A stretch of DNA of 64,000 bases from Fremontodendron californicum (Eukaryota > Streptophyta > Magnoliopsida > Malvales > Malvaceae), in contig JAULJL010000025.1 in NCBI GenBank assembly GCA_030761205.1, positions 6,453,501-6,517,500 of the forward strand, written 5' to 3'. Made by a program: the position numbers and the translations under genes. Shown here piece after piece: positions 21,431 to 33,897 of the stretch. Within the stretch, counting starts at the first letter, position 1; each line of letters opens with the position of its first letter. The notes beneath the pieces were generated by a model that worked only from the letters and a program-made list of their open reading frames with translations, had not been told where the DNA came from and ran no database searches.

Positions 21431-23689
21431 TTATGTTCGGGGGGCAAAAAGGTCATTTTACCCAAGAATCCGAAAAGGGTTTTTCTTGCCTTTTAATAAA
21501 ATGAAGCATGGGCTGGAAGAAGAGGGGTCAGCCGGCCAAGGCCTAAGGATGGGCAAATATTTTTTGATTTTCAATCAAAAGGCCAATAATGAAGAGTAAG
21601 ATAGTTATTTTTTGATCAAACCTTTGTAATTAAGTCACTTAGGCCAATGCATGAAGAGAGAGAGTCTCAACATAATGGCTTAAGATTTTTGAACAGCTGT
21701 AATTGTGGATAGCTGATTGCCTAATCTAAGGGTGATAATTTCATGTTTTAAACATCTTAGATCAATAGCTTTTGGATCAAAATTGGTTGAAGAAAAAATG
21801 ACAACATCCTAGGGGGATAAAGGCCATTCGACCACTTCTAGAGGGGGGACTCTCTTTTCATTTTCAGCTATTCACTCTCTATTCTCTTTTGTTTTTGGCT
21901 GATTTTTATCTCCATTATTGAAAGGCAAAAAGAAAAGTTTAGAAAAGAAAGTTAGAAGAGAAAAAGCTTGCAATATAGCTTCTAGAGGTTGCTTTAAGCA
22001 CCATACTCTTGCACTTTCTTTGATTTTCCATTCTTGATTTGCTGTTTTTATTTGATATTTGGTGAGTTTCTTTTGATTTTTCTTTTTAAATAAGTGTTTT
22101 TAATATTCTTCTTTAAGTTCCTTCTTGATTCCTTTTTGTAAAAAGCTTAGAGAAATTTTTTTCCTATTCTTTTTGAGATGGCCGAATGGCCTAGTTTTTT
22201 GGTAGTTGCTATTTGCATTTTTTAATTCATGTTATTTTTTATATTTAACAAGTTTTGATGCTTTAAATCTTCTTTTAATACATAAACATGAAGCTTGTTT
22301 TAATTTGGTTGCTTGCTTGTTTCCATTTTTTAGTCTATTATCTTGTTATCATGTTTATTTTACTTGTCTTACATTTTTGATTTTCTGTTTTATAATGTTT
22401 AAGTTTCTTTATATTTTACATTTTGTAATCCATATGTTTGTGAAAATGTCTATTGGTTTTCATGCCTTTACTTTATATTTGCATGATTTGAGCATTATTC
22501 TTTAGCTATGCATGTTAGTATATCATGTGTTTGTGAAAATGTCATGCTCATTTTAAGCATGAGACCATTCGGCCATGCTCATGTTGTATGCTTTGTGTGT
22601 GCATTTTTGTTATGTTAGTTGATAGGTTTGCATTTTCATGATATTTGGTTGTGTATTTTGTTTAAGCATGCCATACGTTCGTGTTATTGCCATGCATTCT
22701 TTAGGTTTAGGATTGGTTTTCTTTGCTTTGCCATGCATATTTAATGCATTTTAGACCTAGGTTGCATTAAATGCCATGCAAGTTCATTTAGGTCTAGGTC
22801 ATTTTATTCATGCCATGCATTTTTCATGTTATTTAGGTTTTAAATCATGCATTTCATGCATCATATTTGTTGCATTTTCATGTATTTCATGTCCTTGCCA
22901 CTTGATATATAACTTAGACCAATCAATGGTTCAAAGTCATGCTCATTTTGAGCATACTTGTGGAAAATTAAAGAGTTGTTAAATTGATTATTCTACCTTT
23001 GTGATTTTTTCTACTTAGCCAATTTTTGCCTAACTTTTCAAAAGTGTTAGCTACTGTTTGTGAGTCCTTAGGAAAGTCTCTAACATTTTTACTTTGATTT
23101 TTAAATGATTTTATCAAAGGCAAAAAAAATGTGTTTTGGCAAAACATTTTTTTCACCCAGTACTCGTACTTTTCCAATTTTTATGGGAAGTCATATTTAA
23201 TCAGAAAAATAAGTTGATTTTTTTCCTTGTATTTTTACATGTCCTGAGTCTCCAGTATTTTTTTTAGAGTTTTTTGAATTTTTAAAAATAGGGTAAAAAA
23301 ATAGTTCTTTAAAACTGGACAGTAGAGGCAGAATTGAATTTGAAGGAAAATCTTTTTTCTATTTTGGTTAAGTTACTTAGAGGGGCTGATTAGGAAGTTT
23401 AGCTACTGACTTAAGGTAGTTTCTAAGCCTTTTTAAACTCTAAAAATGATCTTTTAAATCTCGGGTTAAGGGTGGTCAAGTCCGAGATTTTTAACTTAGA
23501 AAATTAGTGTCATTTAAAAGGGGTTTAGCTAAGTTTTTATTTTTAATCTAAGCTTTTTCAAAATTGTTTTCAAACAATCACAAAGTATTTTGGTTTTAGA
23601 ATATTTAATTTGATATATTTTCCTAAAGTAGTCAGATACCTTTTTTAGATATACGAATTTTCTTAATTAAAGAAAAAACCACATTCTCA

Positions 23690-24350
23690 TGCATTGCATT
23701 TTTCATATTCATGCATACTATATAATATGTGATTTTTTCTATGTTAATTTTCATGATGGTGTTATTGTCTTTGATTTAAATTTTTGATATTATATTAATT
23801 GTTACTGGTTTTGAATATTTCATGATATCCTATGCTTTTTATTTAGTTTTTTTTTGTCATATTATTTAGCATATACTATGTTCATGCATTATTATTTTTA
23901 TTTTTATTTTCATGCATATTATATGTTAGCATTATTTTATATTTTATGTCATTTCATATCATTTAGATTATATGCCATATCATTTATATTTGCCATGTCA
24001 TTTAAATCATTTTATTCCATTTAGAATATATCATGTGACTTAGGTCATTTCATTTCATATAGTATATATTGTGTTACCTAGGTCATTTCATTTCATTTAG
24101 AATATATTATGTCACTTAGGATATTTTATTTCATTTAGAATATATCATATGACTTAGGATATTACATTTCATATATAATATATCATGTTACCTAGGTCAA
24201 TTCATTTCATTTAGAATATATCATATGACTTAGGATATTTCACTTTATTTCATTTAGAATATGCTAAGACATTTAAATTATATCATACCATTTAGGTTGC
24301 ATTATATTATCTAGACTTTGCTATGTCATTTTATTTATGTCACACATATT
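23690..24350 (+). repeat. Degenerate CATTTAG/CATGTCA-rich tandem block in the LTR
   Basis: TCATTTCATTTAGAATATATCATGT-type units of roughly 40-50 bp repeat from 23990 to 24300. Equivalent blocks occur in the other long LTRs (39530-40100, 53760-54060). Confidence 0.7.
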
Positions 24351-25074
24351 CATATTCATATATATATATATATATATTTTTAAATATTTTGAAAAAGGTA
24401 ATAATTTTCAATAAAATAAAGATATTCCCGAGTTAAAATAATTCATGAATTCTCTGTCGGGTTTGCTGGGGAGGATATCATCAATTATCATTAATAACAG
24501 AATATCTTCTTTAAAATAAGAATGATTAGGAAAGTTTTCAAAACTAATAAAAATTTATATATTTTGCCACGTTTGTTGGGTAATATGGAACAATTTTGAA
24601 TTAATAAATTCCGAATTATTTTCGATAAAAAATGGAATTATTTTTCTTTAAATTGGGAATTAACTTGAAATATCAAATTAAAAATCGATTTTTTACCAAG
24701 ACTTGAGATAACACACGATTAATAAGGTATCGTTTTATATGGACGTTGTAGGGGTGCTAATCCTTCCTCACACGTAATCGAGTCCCGAACCCGCTTCTTT
24801 GATTTCTCTGGTTTAAAACGCAGACTTAAAATTGGTTTTAAAAATATTTTATTTAATTTTAAAATATTTTATAAAACCGGTTTTAATAGGTGGCCGATCA
24901 GACCTAGCTAAAAAAGATTGGTGGCGACTCCATGTTTTTTTTAAAGTCATTTTCAAAACCTTCATTTTTCAAAAGGAATTAAGTCGACTTTTCCTCGGTT
25001 TTTCTTAATATCACGCTTAACAAATAATAAAGTCTTGCGATGAGACTTGTTATTTTTTAGGTTGCGACACTCTA

Positions 25075-27015
25075 TTTTTTAAAATTTTGAAACATTTTGA
25101 TAATTTTAAAATTAATATGTCTCATTGTTGAACGCTATTAAAACAACAAATCCAAAAAGGAGTTTTTTTTTTTTTTTTTAAAAATTATTTAAAGAGTTGG
25201 CCTTTGTCTAAGTCAAGACTTCATGGGATTGAAGAAACTTAATAACAATATGGCAGGCATGCATTTTTTAAAATACTCGGATTACAAAATCAATATGAAA
25301 ATTTGGCCTGCAAAGTAAAATTCACCCTTAGTAAAAAAAAAAATTAAAAAAAAAAACACTTAAGAGTTAGGAGAAGAAGTATATTGAAGCTATACTAAAG
25401 CCACTTTATATACTATGACAACTACTAGAACATAAATACATAAAAGAAATATTAAAAAATTAAATCAAACACAAATATTATACATAAAAGCTAATCAATT
25501 TAAAAAGTATATATAAAAGTAATGGACTAAAAAAGATAAACCAAATAATAAAAATATTTGAATTACAACATAAATCAAATATATGAATTGAGAACACATA
25601 ACAAAGTGAGAAATCCTAAGGATCTAAAGTCTCAAAGATCGTAAAGAGACACGTCTATTTATAAGGGTGTGGTTTAGTAAAAAAAAAATATTTAAGATTT
25701 AAAAAATTAAATTTGTCTTATGAATACAAAATATAAAAACCAAATCTAATCCATTTTGATCGAGATATGCATTCAAAATTTATAATGCATATATTAGAAC
25801 TATGGTTAAATTCAAAAAGAAAAGATAAATTGTGAATGATCTAATATGTTTAAATTCAAAATTTGTACAAAATTTTAAAATTTTGATGGATTTTGATTTT
25901 GAATTTAAATAATATATTAAATAAATTTATTTAATAAATAACCTATTTTAAACATTATCCTATATTTTAGAAAGATAAGTCATCCACATAAACATTATAT
26001 ATATTATATGATATGATGATATGATTAGTAATATATTTAAAATAAAATTTGTTAAATATATATTTAATAAGTGAATAGATAAAATTTATGAAGTATAAAT
26101 TTTAACAAATTTGATAGCTTTTTAAATTTAAGATAAAATTTTGATAGAGTTTAGGATTTAATAGAAAAATTTTGTTTTTTATTTAAAATACAATATATTT
26201 AAAAATTAAGTGAATAGATAAAATTTGTTAAATATAAAATTGAAAAATTTTGGATAATATTTTTTTGAAAATTTTTAATTTAAATATAATATATAATTAA
26301 AATTAAGCTTGTCTTACTTGTTGAGATGTATACGTAAACTTATATCAGCAATGCTTATCAAGTAAGCATGTACCTTATAATATATATATATATATATGAT
26401 TATGAGATGCGAGTTTTAATCTTGTGCGATACATGGGTGCTAATTTTGTATTTATATTATTAATTTATTATATAAATATTTATATTAATTAAAAAGATAA
26501 AATTATGAATTTATAAAAAAAATATTTTAACTTTGAGTTTCAGAGTTTTAAATATGAACTATGTATTGTTTAATAAGAAATATTGTTTTATGTATTGAGT
26601 AATACGTGAAACAAAATTTTATATTTTTATTAAAAAATTATTTATTATTTTAAGTTTCATTAATGAGTTTTTTTATTAAATTATTATTAATTTTTTTTTT
26701 AATTTCCTGCAAGAAGTATTATTGTTGTGTATGTAATTAGATACAACTATATAGTTTGTTAACTATTAATGCCTATTAATATTTGGAAGTTGAATTTTCT
26801 GAATAATTTAACTTCAATAAGTTTATTATAATGCATCAACTTCAATTTTCTTAATGTAAAATTAGCATAATTAAGTGTTGTATGTTAATTTTGATATAGA
26901 TTTCTAAATTTTTTTTAAAAAAAATTGAGATGTTATTTTAAATTGAAAAGTGTGTCTATTTGGATTTAAAATTTAAACAAAATTATAGAAACTAAAACCT
27001 TAGGCGAAGAAACTA
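25075..27015. other. AT-rich stretch without recognised genes
   Basis: Low-complexity A/T-rich DNA. A short inverted pair, CTTACTTG ... CAAGTAAG, is present at about 26315-26366 and (AT)n near 26382-26398. No coding sequence is seen. Confidence 0.35.
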
Positions 27016-27252
27016 TTGTAAAAATAACAATTGATCTGGTGTTGAAACCTTAACTTTTCATTAACTGGTAATTAGTATTTATAGGGTACAACAAGATAAT
27101 ATCTACAATAAAGATAAACAATTGAAATTATCTTTATTTATCTACAAGATACTCATTATCACTTATCTCTTTATCATGAAAGTAGATGTTGATCTGCTAG
27201 CTTATCTCCTGAACTTATCAACTGCTAGCTTATATCTTGAACTTTATCAATT
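27016..27252 (-). mobile_element. Probable 3' LTR of the copia element
   Basis: On the minus strand it would start TGATAAAGTTC right after the end of the polyprotein and end ...TTTTTACA. It contains TATAAATAC near 27080 (minus strand), as expected for an LTR promoter. There is no second LTR in the window for comparison, so the borders are inferred. Confidence 0.5.
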
Positions 27253-30200
27253 ATCTTCTTATCATGCCCCTGCAAGATGGAGGAGCTATCAGCTACACCA
27301 ATCTTGGAACGTAAAGAGAGAAATCTTTGTCTTGGAAGAGGTTTCGTTAATCCATCTGCAAGTTGATCATGAGTTGAAATGTATGAGACTTTCAAATGAC
27401 CTGAATGAACTTGTTGCCTCACAAAATGATAATCAAGTGCTAGATGTTTTATTCGTGAGTGAAAAACCGGATTGGCGCTCAAGTATGTTGCACCAACATT
27501 ATCACAAAGAATAATAGGAATTTGGGAAGAAGAAATATGGAGCTCAAATAAAAGATTTCTAATCCAAACTAATTCAGTTGTGGTATTAGCAATGGCCCTG
27601 TATTCAGCTTTGGTAGATGATTTTGCAACTGTTCTCTGTTTGCTGGATTTCCAAGAAATAGGATTTCCTCCAAGATAGACAATATATGTAGTGGTTGAGG
27701 ATCGATTATCCAAGTTACCAGCCCAATCAGCATCACTAAAAGCAGTCAAGTGTAGTTTAGGAGTTCTCTTCAAGAACAGACCATGATATATTGTACCTTT
27801 TAGATACCTAAGGATGCGTTTAAGACTGGAACAATGAGTCAGAGTAGGGGAGTGCATGAATTGAGAGAGTTTATTAATAGCATGAGCAATATCTGGTCTG
27901 GTAATGGACAAATATTGGAGAGAACCAACCAATTTGCGGTAAGCTGTAGCATCAGCTGTACTGAAACCATCTTGAAGTTATAGCTTGACACCAGTAGCAA
28001 TTGGAGTAGATACCTCCTTTGCATTTGTCATATCAAACTTCTCTAAGACATCTCTGATGTACTTGTGTTGCGATAAAAACATATCGTGAGAAGTGTTTAT
28101 AATCTCAACTCCCAACAAAAATTTAAGTTGCCAAGATCTTTTAAGGAAAACTTATGAGCCAACTGTTGCAAAAAAGTATCAATGGCTGCAGTATTGTTAC
28201 ATGTGACTAAGAGATCATCCACATATACCGAAAAGTAAATTAAAACTGAATCTTTGGCATAAATAAACAATAAGTCATCTGAAATAGAATTGTGAAAGCC
28301 ATAATTAAGAAAAAGAGTGCTCAATTCTTGATACCAGGCACGAGGAGCCTGTTTTAAGCCATAAATGGCTTTCTGTAACTTACAAACATGAAGAGGTTTG
28401 TCTTTATCAATAAATCCAGATAGTTGAGCCATATAGACTTCATTTGTCAGTGTACCTTGCAGAACTGCATTATTAACATCAAGTTGTTTGATGGACCAAC
28501 CATAAGCAAGAGCAATGCTTAAAACAACCCTGATTGTTGTTGGTTTAATAACTGGACTAAAAGTGTCAGAATAATCAAGACCTGCTCGTTGATGGAAACC
28601 TTTGGCAACTAAACGTGCCTTGAATCTGTCAAGAGAGCCATCAGGTTTTCTTTTAACTCTAAATACCCATTTGCAGCCAACAACATTCTGAATATTAGAA
28701 GGTGGTACAAGTGTCCAAGTATTGTTTTTGACTAATGCATTGAATTCATCAGTCATGGCTTGTCTCCAGTGCACATTACTTGTGGCTTGTCTTACACAAG
28801 TTGGTTCAACTGATAAGGGCAAGGGATGGTTGGTTGCTGTAAAAGCCTTTTTGGTTTTGAAGATGTTGTTCTGTGATCGAGTTATCATGGTGTGAGTTCT
28901 GATGGGTTGTGATAAAGTAGTGGATGGGTCTGAAGTATGAGGAGGAATTGGGTTAGAAGTAGGATTTCTAAAAGAGGAATTAGAAACATTACCCGATAAA
29001 GGACTCAAGTTAGAAGCAACATCTGATTGAAAGGGCTGAGCAGTGTTGCTGTCGAAACATGCCAGATTCTCTAAAGGTGGAGGAAAAGATTCTACTGCAA
29101 AAAATGTAGTAGGCTGTAAAGAACTGTTAGAGGTCCATTGATAAGTATATTGTGTGTTCACTCTTGATGATTGTGAGTTTGGAGAGGCAAAAGGAAATGT
29201 TGTCTCATGAAAAATAATGTGTGTATAAACAAAAAAATTTGGTGACGGGATCATAGCATTTGTAACTACTCTGATTGGTGGAATATCCTAAGAAAACACA
29301 TGGTCTTGATTTGGGTTGTAACTTGTGCTGATTGTAAGGTTTAAGCCAAGGGTAACATAAGCAGCCAAAGACTTTTAAGTTTTTGTAATTTGGTGGATGA
29401 TTAAAAAGTGCTTCAAAGGGAGATTTAAAATGTAGAATTGGAGTACAAAGTCTATTTATTAAGTAAGCTATTGTTTGAAAGGCATATGACTAAAAAGTAA
29501 GTGGCATAGAAGCATGATGTAATAAAAAAAGTCCAGTTTCAATTGCATGCCTATGTCGTCTTTCAGTAGTCCCATTATGTTGTGGTATGTGAGGGGGAGT
29601 GGTAAGATGGGTTATACCATGGTTGGATAGTAGTTTGGATAAAGCTTGATATTCTCCACCATTATCAGAATACATAGACAAAATAGAGGTGCTAAATTGT
29701 TTCTCAATTAAGGTTTTAAATGTAGGAAATAAGAGAGAAACGTTAGATTTTTGTTTAATAGGAAACAACCAAACATATTTTGTAAAGTGGTCAATGTAAA
29801 TAACATAATATTTAAAACTATCAATTGAGTCAACATATGCAGGCCCCCAGAAATCAGTATACAAAAGTTCAAGAGGTTTAGAGCTACTTAAAGTGGACTG
29901 ATAAAAAGGTAGTTTATGGCTTTTATGACATTGACAAGAGTCATAAATGGAAAATTTATTTGAGGAAGTAGCAAGAGACAAACTAAAAGTCTTAAGCATA
30001 AAATTAAGAATCTTAGAGTTAGGATGGCCAAGCCTACTATGCCAGATTTCTCCTGAAGTTTTAAGACTGATAAGTGCTGTCCTGGGCTTCAGAGAAGATG
30101 GCATGTTCTGAGGTAGCTCGTAAACATCATCCTTGCTCCGACCTTTCATAAGAGGTGCCCCCGTACTTAAATCCTTGATCAAGAAATGAAAAGGAAAAAA

Positions 30201-30716
30201 TTCAATGGAAACATTATACAGAATTTGGAGATAGAAATCAAATTATTGTTCATTGATGGAACATGTAAGACATCTGAAAGATGAAAGCATTTTTGTGCAG
30301 TATGAATAATTGAGGAACCACTGTGTTTAATGACCAAACCTGCACCATCACCAACAAGTATTTCATCTGGACCACCATAGTAAGAATAAAGAGACAAGTT
30401 GTTAATTTCATGAGTGACATGATGAGAAGCCCCCGAATCAATGATCCATCCTTGATCTGACTTGGACTGAGATGAAGTGGCAACATTGGCAATTGGTTCC
30501 TTTGGCTTGATGGACCTACAGGTCTTGGTTGTATGACCTATCTTATCACAGAATTGACAAATTGGTTTTGTATGGGTGAAATTATTGGAAGCAGACTTCT
30601 GTTTGTGGTAATTGAAACTGTGACGATTACCTGAAGAAGAAAAAGAGCCCCTAGATTGGCCTCCACTATGACTATATTGGCTTCGAGTTCTTTTGACATA
30701 ATTTGCAGCTGCTGGG
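27253..30716 (-). pseudogene. Ty1/copia retrotransposon polyprotein, 5'-truncated
   Basis: Domains read in copia order on the minus strand. They are a gag zinc knuckle CQFCDKIGHTTKTC (about 30520-30565), protease WIIDSGASHH (about 30410-30440) and integrase (30182-29490, with TDFWGP, SDNGGEY and the final E in TTERRH). Reverse transcriptase follows (about 28790-28100, with WVFRVKRKPDGS, LDVNNAVLQG and YVDDLL). RNase H comes last (27932-27260, with SDADWAG, SSTKAEY and LADGLTKPL). Decay is moderate: a frameshift near 30230, a break near 28097, a stop near 27977, and one integrase HHCC cysteine appears as Tyr (IYDSC). The 5' part of gag and the 5' LTR are missing: copia sequence stops at a sharp joint with gypsy gag at 30716/30717. 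Confidence 0.92.
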
Positions 30717-31550
30717 GTGAATGAGAGAGATTCCTCTCAGGGCTCTACATCGCCTTGGGATCAACTAAAACTATTAGGTCCAGAACATACAATCCTTGCT
30801 GGATCCTGCACTTGCCAATGCCACAAAGGTTACAATCCTGATGAAATTGTGGACAAGATCGTGAAAATGATTAAACCCGAGAGCCTGATACCAAGGATAG
30901 AAAACTCAGATCCCAAACAATCCCTACAATTGGTCCTAGGTCCAAACCAGTATCCTCACCCTACTATGGTCCAATCATTCACTAGGATGACCACTACGGG
31001 ATTCCTGAATCCTATTCCATCACCACTAATTGGCAGTTCGTATTGCTTCCCTCATCAAGCACCTTATCAAGCACCCGGGATAGGAATCTCGAACTATGTA
31101 CAACCTCCAAGGGTCCCGTGTCCAAATCCATACCTTTGCTTTGTTATTTCGCCGTCTCCCTATGTAAACACTCTGTTTCGGACCTTAGTGCCACCACCAA
31201 GTGCCCCAACTCCTAAGCCATGTGTGACTAAGAAACAACCCAGAAACAAGACTCAAGAGCAGTATGATCCCATTCCAATCAACTACCGAGAGCTTCTCCC
31301 TATACTGGTCCAAAATCACATGGTTGCCTGTGTGCCGCTGAAACCCCTGTTACCACCATATCCAAAGTGGTATAATCCAAATGCATGATGTGATTGTCAT
31401 TGTGGAATTACTGGCCATAGCATTGAAGACTGTATAGCATTCAAAAAGAAAGTACAGTCTCTTATAGAGATCAAGTGGATCGATCCAACGACACTGATTG
31501 ATAGAGGGCTGGGAAAGCATAATTAGGATTGGGAGATTTACGACAATGAT
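30717..31550 (+). pseudogene. Ty3/gypsy gag fragment (C-terminal half)
   Basis: A 223-codon frame runs directly out of the copia joint without an ATG. It is Pro-rich, then has the conserved gypsy gag end PIPINYRELLPILV followed by PPYPKWYNPNA. After one TGA it continues into CDCHCGITGHSIEDC, a zinc-knuckle-like motif. The following LQSLIEIK-like text fits the same family. The N-terminal half and all of pol are absent. It is diverged from the gag at 32395-33897, so it probably comes from a different element. Confidence 0.75.
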
Positions 31551-32394
31551 GTAGAAAGACTTCAGTCTGAAATGATGTAGTAGGATTTCACTTTTTCAGT
31601 AGCCGGCTTTTATAGCCTTAGGATGCTAGGAAGAATAAAGTGTTTGTAAAGACAGTTTAACCATTGCTCAAATTTTGAAAACATGGTTTATACCATTGTG
31701 AACGTTGATATTGGAATGAATTGGTTGTGCTTCAAATTTATGAGATGATGATGATTAAGTTCCTCCGATTCTTATTTCCTCCGTGATATCTTCCCCTTTG
31801 CATTTTGCATCTGATCAATTATTTGTCATACCATACATTCATACACGCATCTTGGTAGCATCAGGTGGTATTCATGACAAACATAGTCAGCATGATTTTT
31901 CTGTATATGTTCATTCACTAATTTGCTTATTACATACATCATGTTAGCATTAGGTCGCATTCATGACACACATGGTCAACATGATTTTCTTTGTATATAC
32001 TCTATATCAATCATTCATTGTTTACATGCATCATAATTGACATCGTGTTGCATTCATAGTGTATATGATCATTCATTGGGAAATACGCTGAAATGTACAT
32101 GGTCATTCATTGCATATATCCATGCGTTGATTTGCTTATTCTTTGCTTGCAGCATGTTGGCGTCGTGATTGCATTGATTACATATATAGTCAGCATGTTT
32201 CCACTGTACATGTCCATACATCATATTGTTTAGGCTTCACATGCATCAAATTGCATTCATGACTCTTTCATCATGACATATATTTGGAGAAATAAAACAG
32301 AAGTTGGCTTGGCTTTAAAAGTCTTTGAAAGAATTTCCATTTCAAATCAGAGGTATAAGAAGTATTGAGTACCTTTGCAATACATGCTAGTTCT
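31551..32394 (+). other. Noncoding leader-like stretch with repeated CATTCATTG motifs
   Basis: From 31800 to 32290 a loose repeat built on GCATTCATGAC, ATGATTTTCTTTGTATA and CATTCATTG recurs four or five times. It lies directly before the second gag and may be its 5' untranslated leader. No coding sequence is seen. Confidence 0.4.
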
Positions 32395-33897
32395 ATGGAG
32401 AATGAACAAGTTGCCCGAATGGAAAGGGTACAGGAAGAATTGCGAGAACAACTGGCAAAGTCTCAAGCAGAATCTAAGGATCAAATGACTAAATTGATGG
32501 AGCTGATGTCCACCGTAATCAAAGAAAAAGGATACACTAAAAACTTTGCCGCCAGAGAAGGGTTAGAGGTACAAAAGGGTTAGAATAAGGTCATAATGAT
32601 GGATGCCCATAACACAGTTAACCCCGTCAAGGTCTTAAATTCAGTTGATCCAGCTGAACAGGCAAAGTTGAAATGGTTGCAGTAAATGAGGTAGAGTTGA
32701 CAAATTCCCAAGGGAAATATCAGTTGCTAGATGAAAAGCTCCGGGCAGTAGAAAATACAGATGCATTCGAGAGTGTGGATGCCAAAGAACGATGCTTGGT
32801 CCTCGATTTAGTCATTCCTCTTAAATTCAAGGTCCCTGACTTTGTGAAATATGACAGGATGACTGATCCGTTAGCCCACATCAATATGTTCTGCCGAAAG
32901 ATGATAAGTCATATAGATAATGATAAGCTTCTGATTCACTACTTTTTAGATAGCCTCAGCGGGTCCGCAATAGGTGGTATAGTCAGTTGAGTAAGGATCA
33001 GATTCGCTCTTGGAATGATTTGGCTAGGGCTTTTCTAAACCAGTACAAGCATGTGACCGACATGACACCTGACCGTCTCACCTTGCAAAATATGGAGAAA
33101 AAAGTTACGGAGAGCTTCAAAGAGTATGCTTAGAGGTGGAGGAACATGGCCACCTAAGTACAACCGCCCTTAACTCAAAAGGAAACCACCGTTCTTTTTG
33201 TGAATACACCACAGGCCCCATACTACGATAGACTTGTTGGCAACACCACGAAGAATTATTCGGATATGGTAATCTCTGGGGAAATGATTGAAAATGCTAT
33301 CAAGGCTGGGAAACTCGAAGGAGGTAAAACATTTAATGCAGAGAGAAACAGGACGCCCAAAAAGAAAGAGGAAGATGTCCAAGCTATGGGAGACTTTGCC
33401 CCGTATATTTCGGCTACTTCATACCAACCACCCTGTCCTCCTATGAACTATGTACCCCAAGGTTCATACTTATACCCAATGGCCTCTCAGAATTCAGAAA
33501 ATTTCAACCTTTTGTCAGTCAAAGGAAATTGAAGAATATCCGAAAAAGAGATCCGTTTGAGTCACTCCCCATGTCTTACTCTGAACTATTGCCCCAGCTG
33601 GTCGAAGAGCAACTCCTCACTAAAGTTCCAATGGAGCCTATCCAACCCCCATATCCGAGCTGGTATGACGAGAATGCATATTGTGATTACCATTCTAGGA
33701 TTCGGGGATATTCCACAAAAAATTGCCTATGTCTGAAATGGAAGGTTCAAGCACTCATCAATAAAGGGCAGTTAGATGTAGGGAAGAAACAAAGGTCAGA
33801 CAGCGTGGAGAATCTACTGAATGGGAATGATGAGACCATTGTGGATGTCATAATGGGAGAAGTAGATGGAAAGGTTGAAAAGAGTACCGAGGAATAG
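32395..33897 (+). pseudogene. Ty3/gypsy gag (Tat/Ogre-like), nearly full length but broken
   Basis: From an ATG at 32395 the translation has a coiled-coil-like Glu/Gln-rich N-terminus. Next is FKVPDFVKYDRMTDPLAHI, then MFCRKMISHIDNDKLLIHYF. The capsid-type stretch WYSQLSKDQIRSW, DMTPDRLTLQNMEKK and APYYDRLVGNTTKNYSDMV follows, then SYSELLPQLVEEQL and PPYPSWYDENA. It closes with a zinc-knuckle remnant CDYHSRIRGYSTKNC, in which the usual His of GHS is Tyr. Stops at about 32581, 33133 and 33160 and frameshifts near 32670, 32970 and 33530 make it inactive. No protease or polymerase follows. Confidence 0.83.

Larger units (their letters stand above)
20170..25069 (+). mobile_element. Solo LTR (4.9 kb) of a long-LTR Ty3/gypsy (Tat/Ogre-like) family
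   Basis: It begins TGTAGACACCTAATTTTGTC and ends GGTTGCGACA. CTTTA (20165-20169) and CTCTA (25070-25074) look like a 5-bp target duplication with one change. No primer-binding site follows, and no internal gag or pol touches it, so it reads as a solo LTR left by recombination. It is clearly homologous to 36847-42036 and more distantly to 50043-54834. Assignment to the Tat/Ogre branch rests on LTR length and on the gag associated with the 36847 copy; it is inference. Confidence 0.82.

Noticed and set aside
22206..22982. Plus-strand hydrophobic open frames inside the first long LTR
   Set aside because: T-rich LTR sequence gives Phe/Leu/Cys-rich translations; there is no conserved motif, and the homologous LTR does not keep the frame.
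27122..27678. Plus-strand frames of 130 and 68 codons
   Set aside because: They are antisense shadows of the copia RNase H and LTR on the minus strand.
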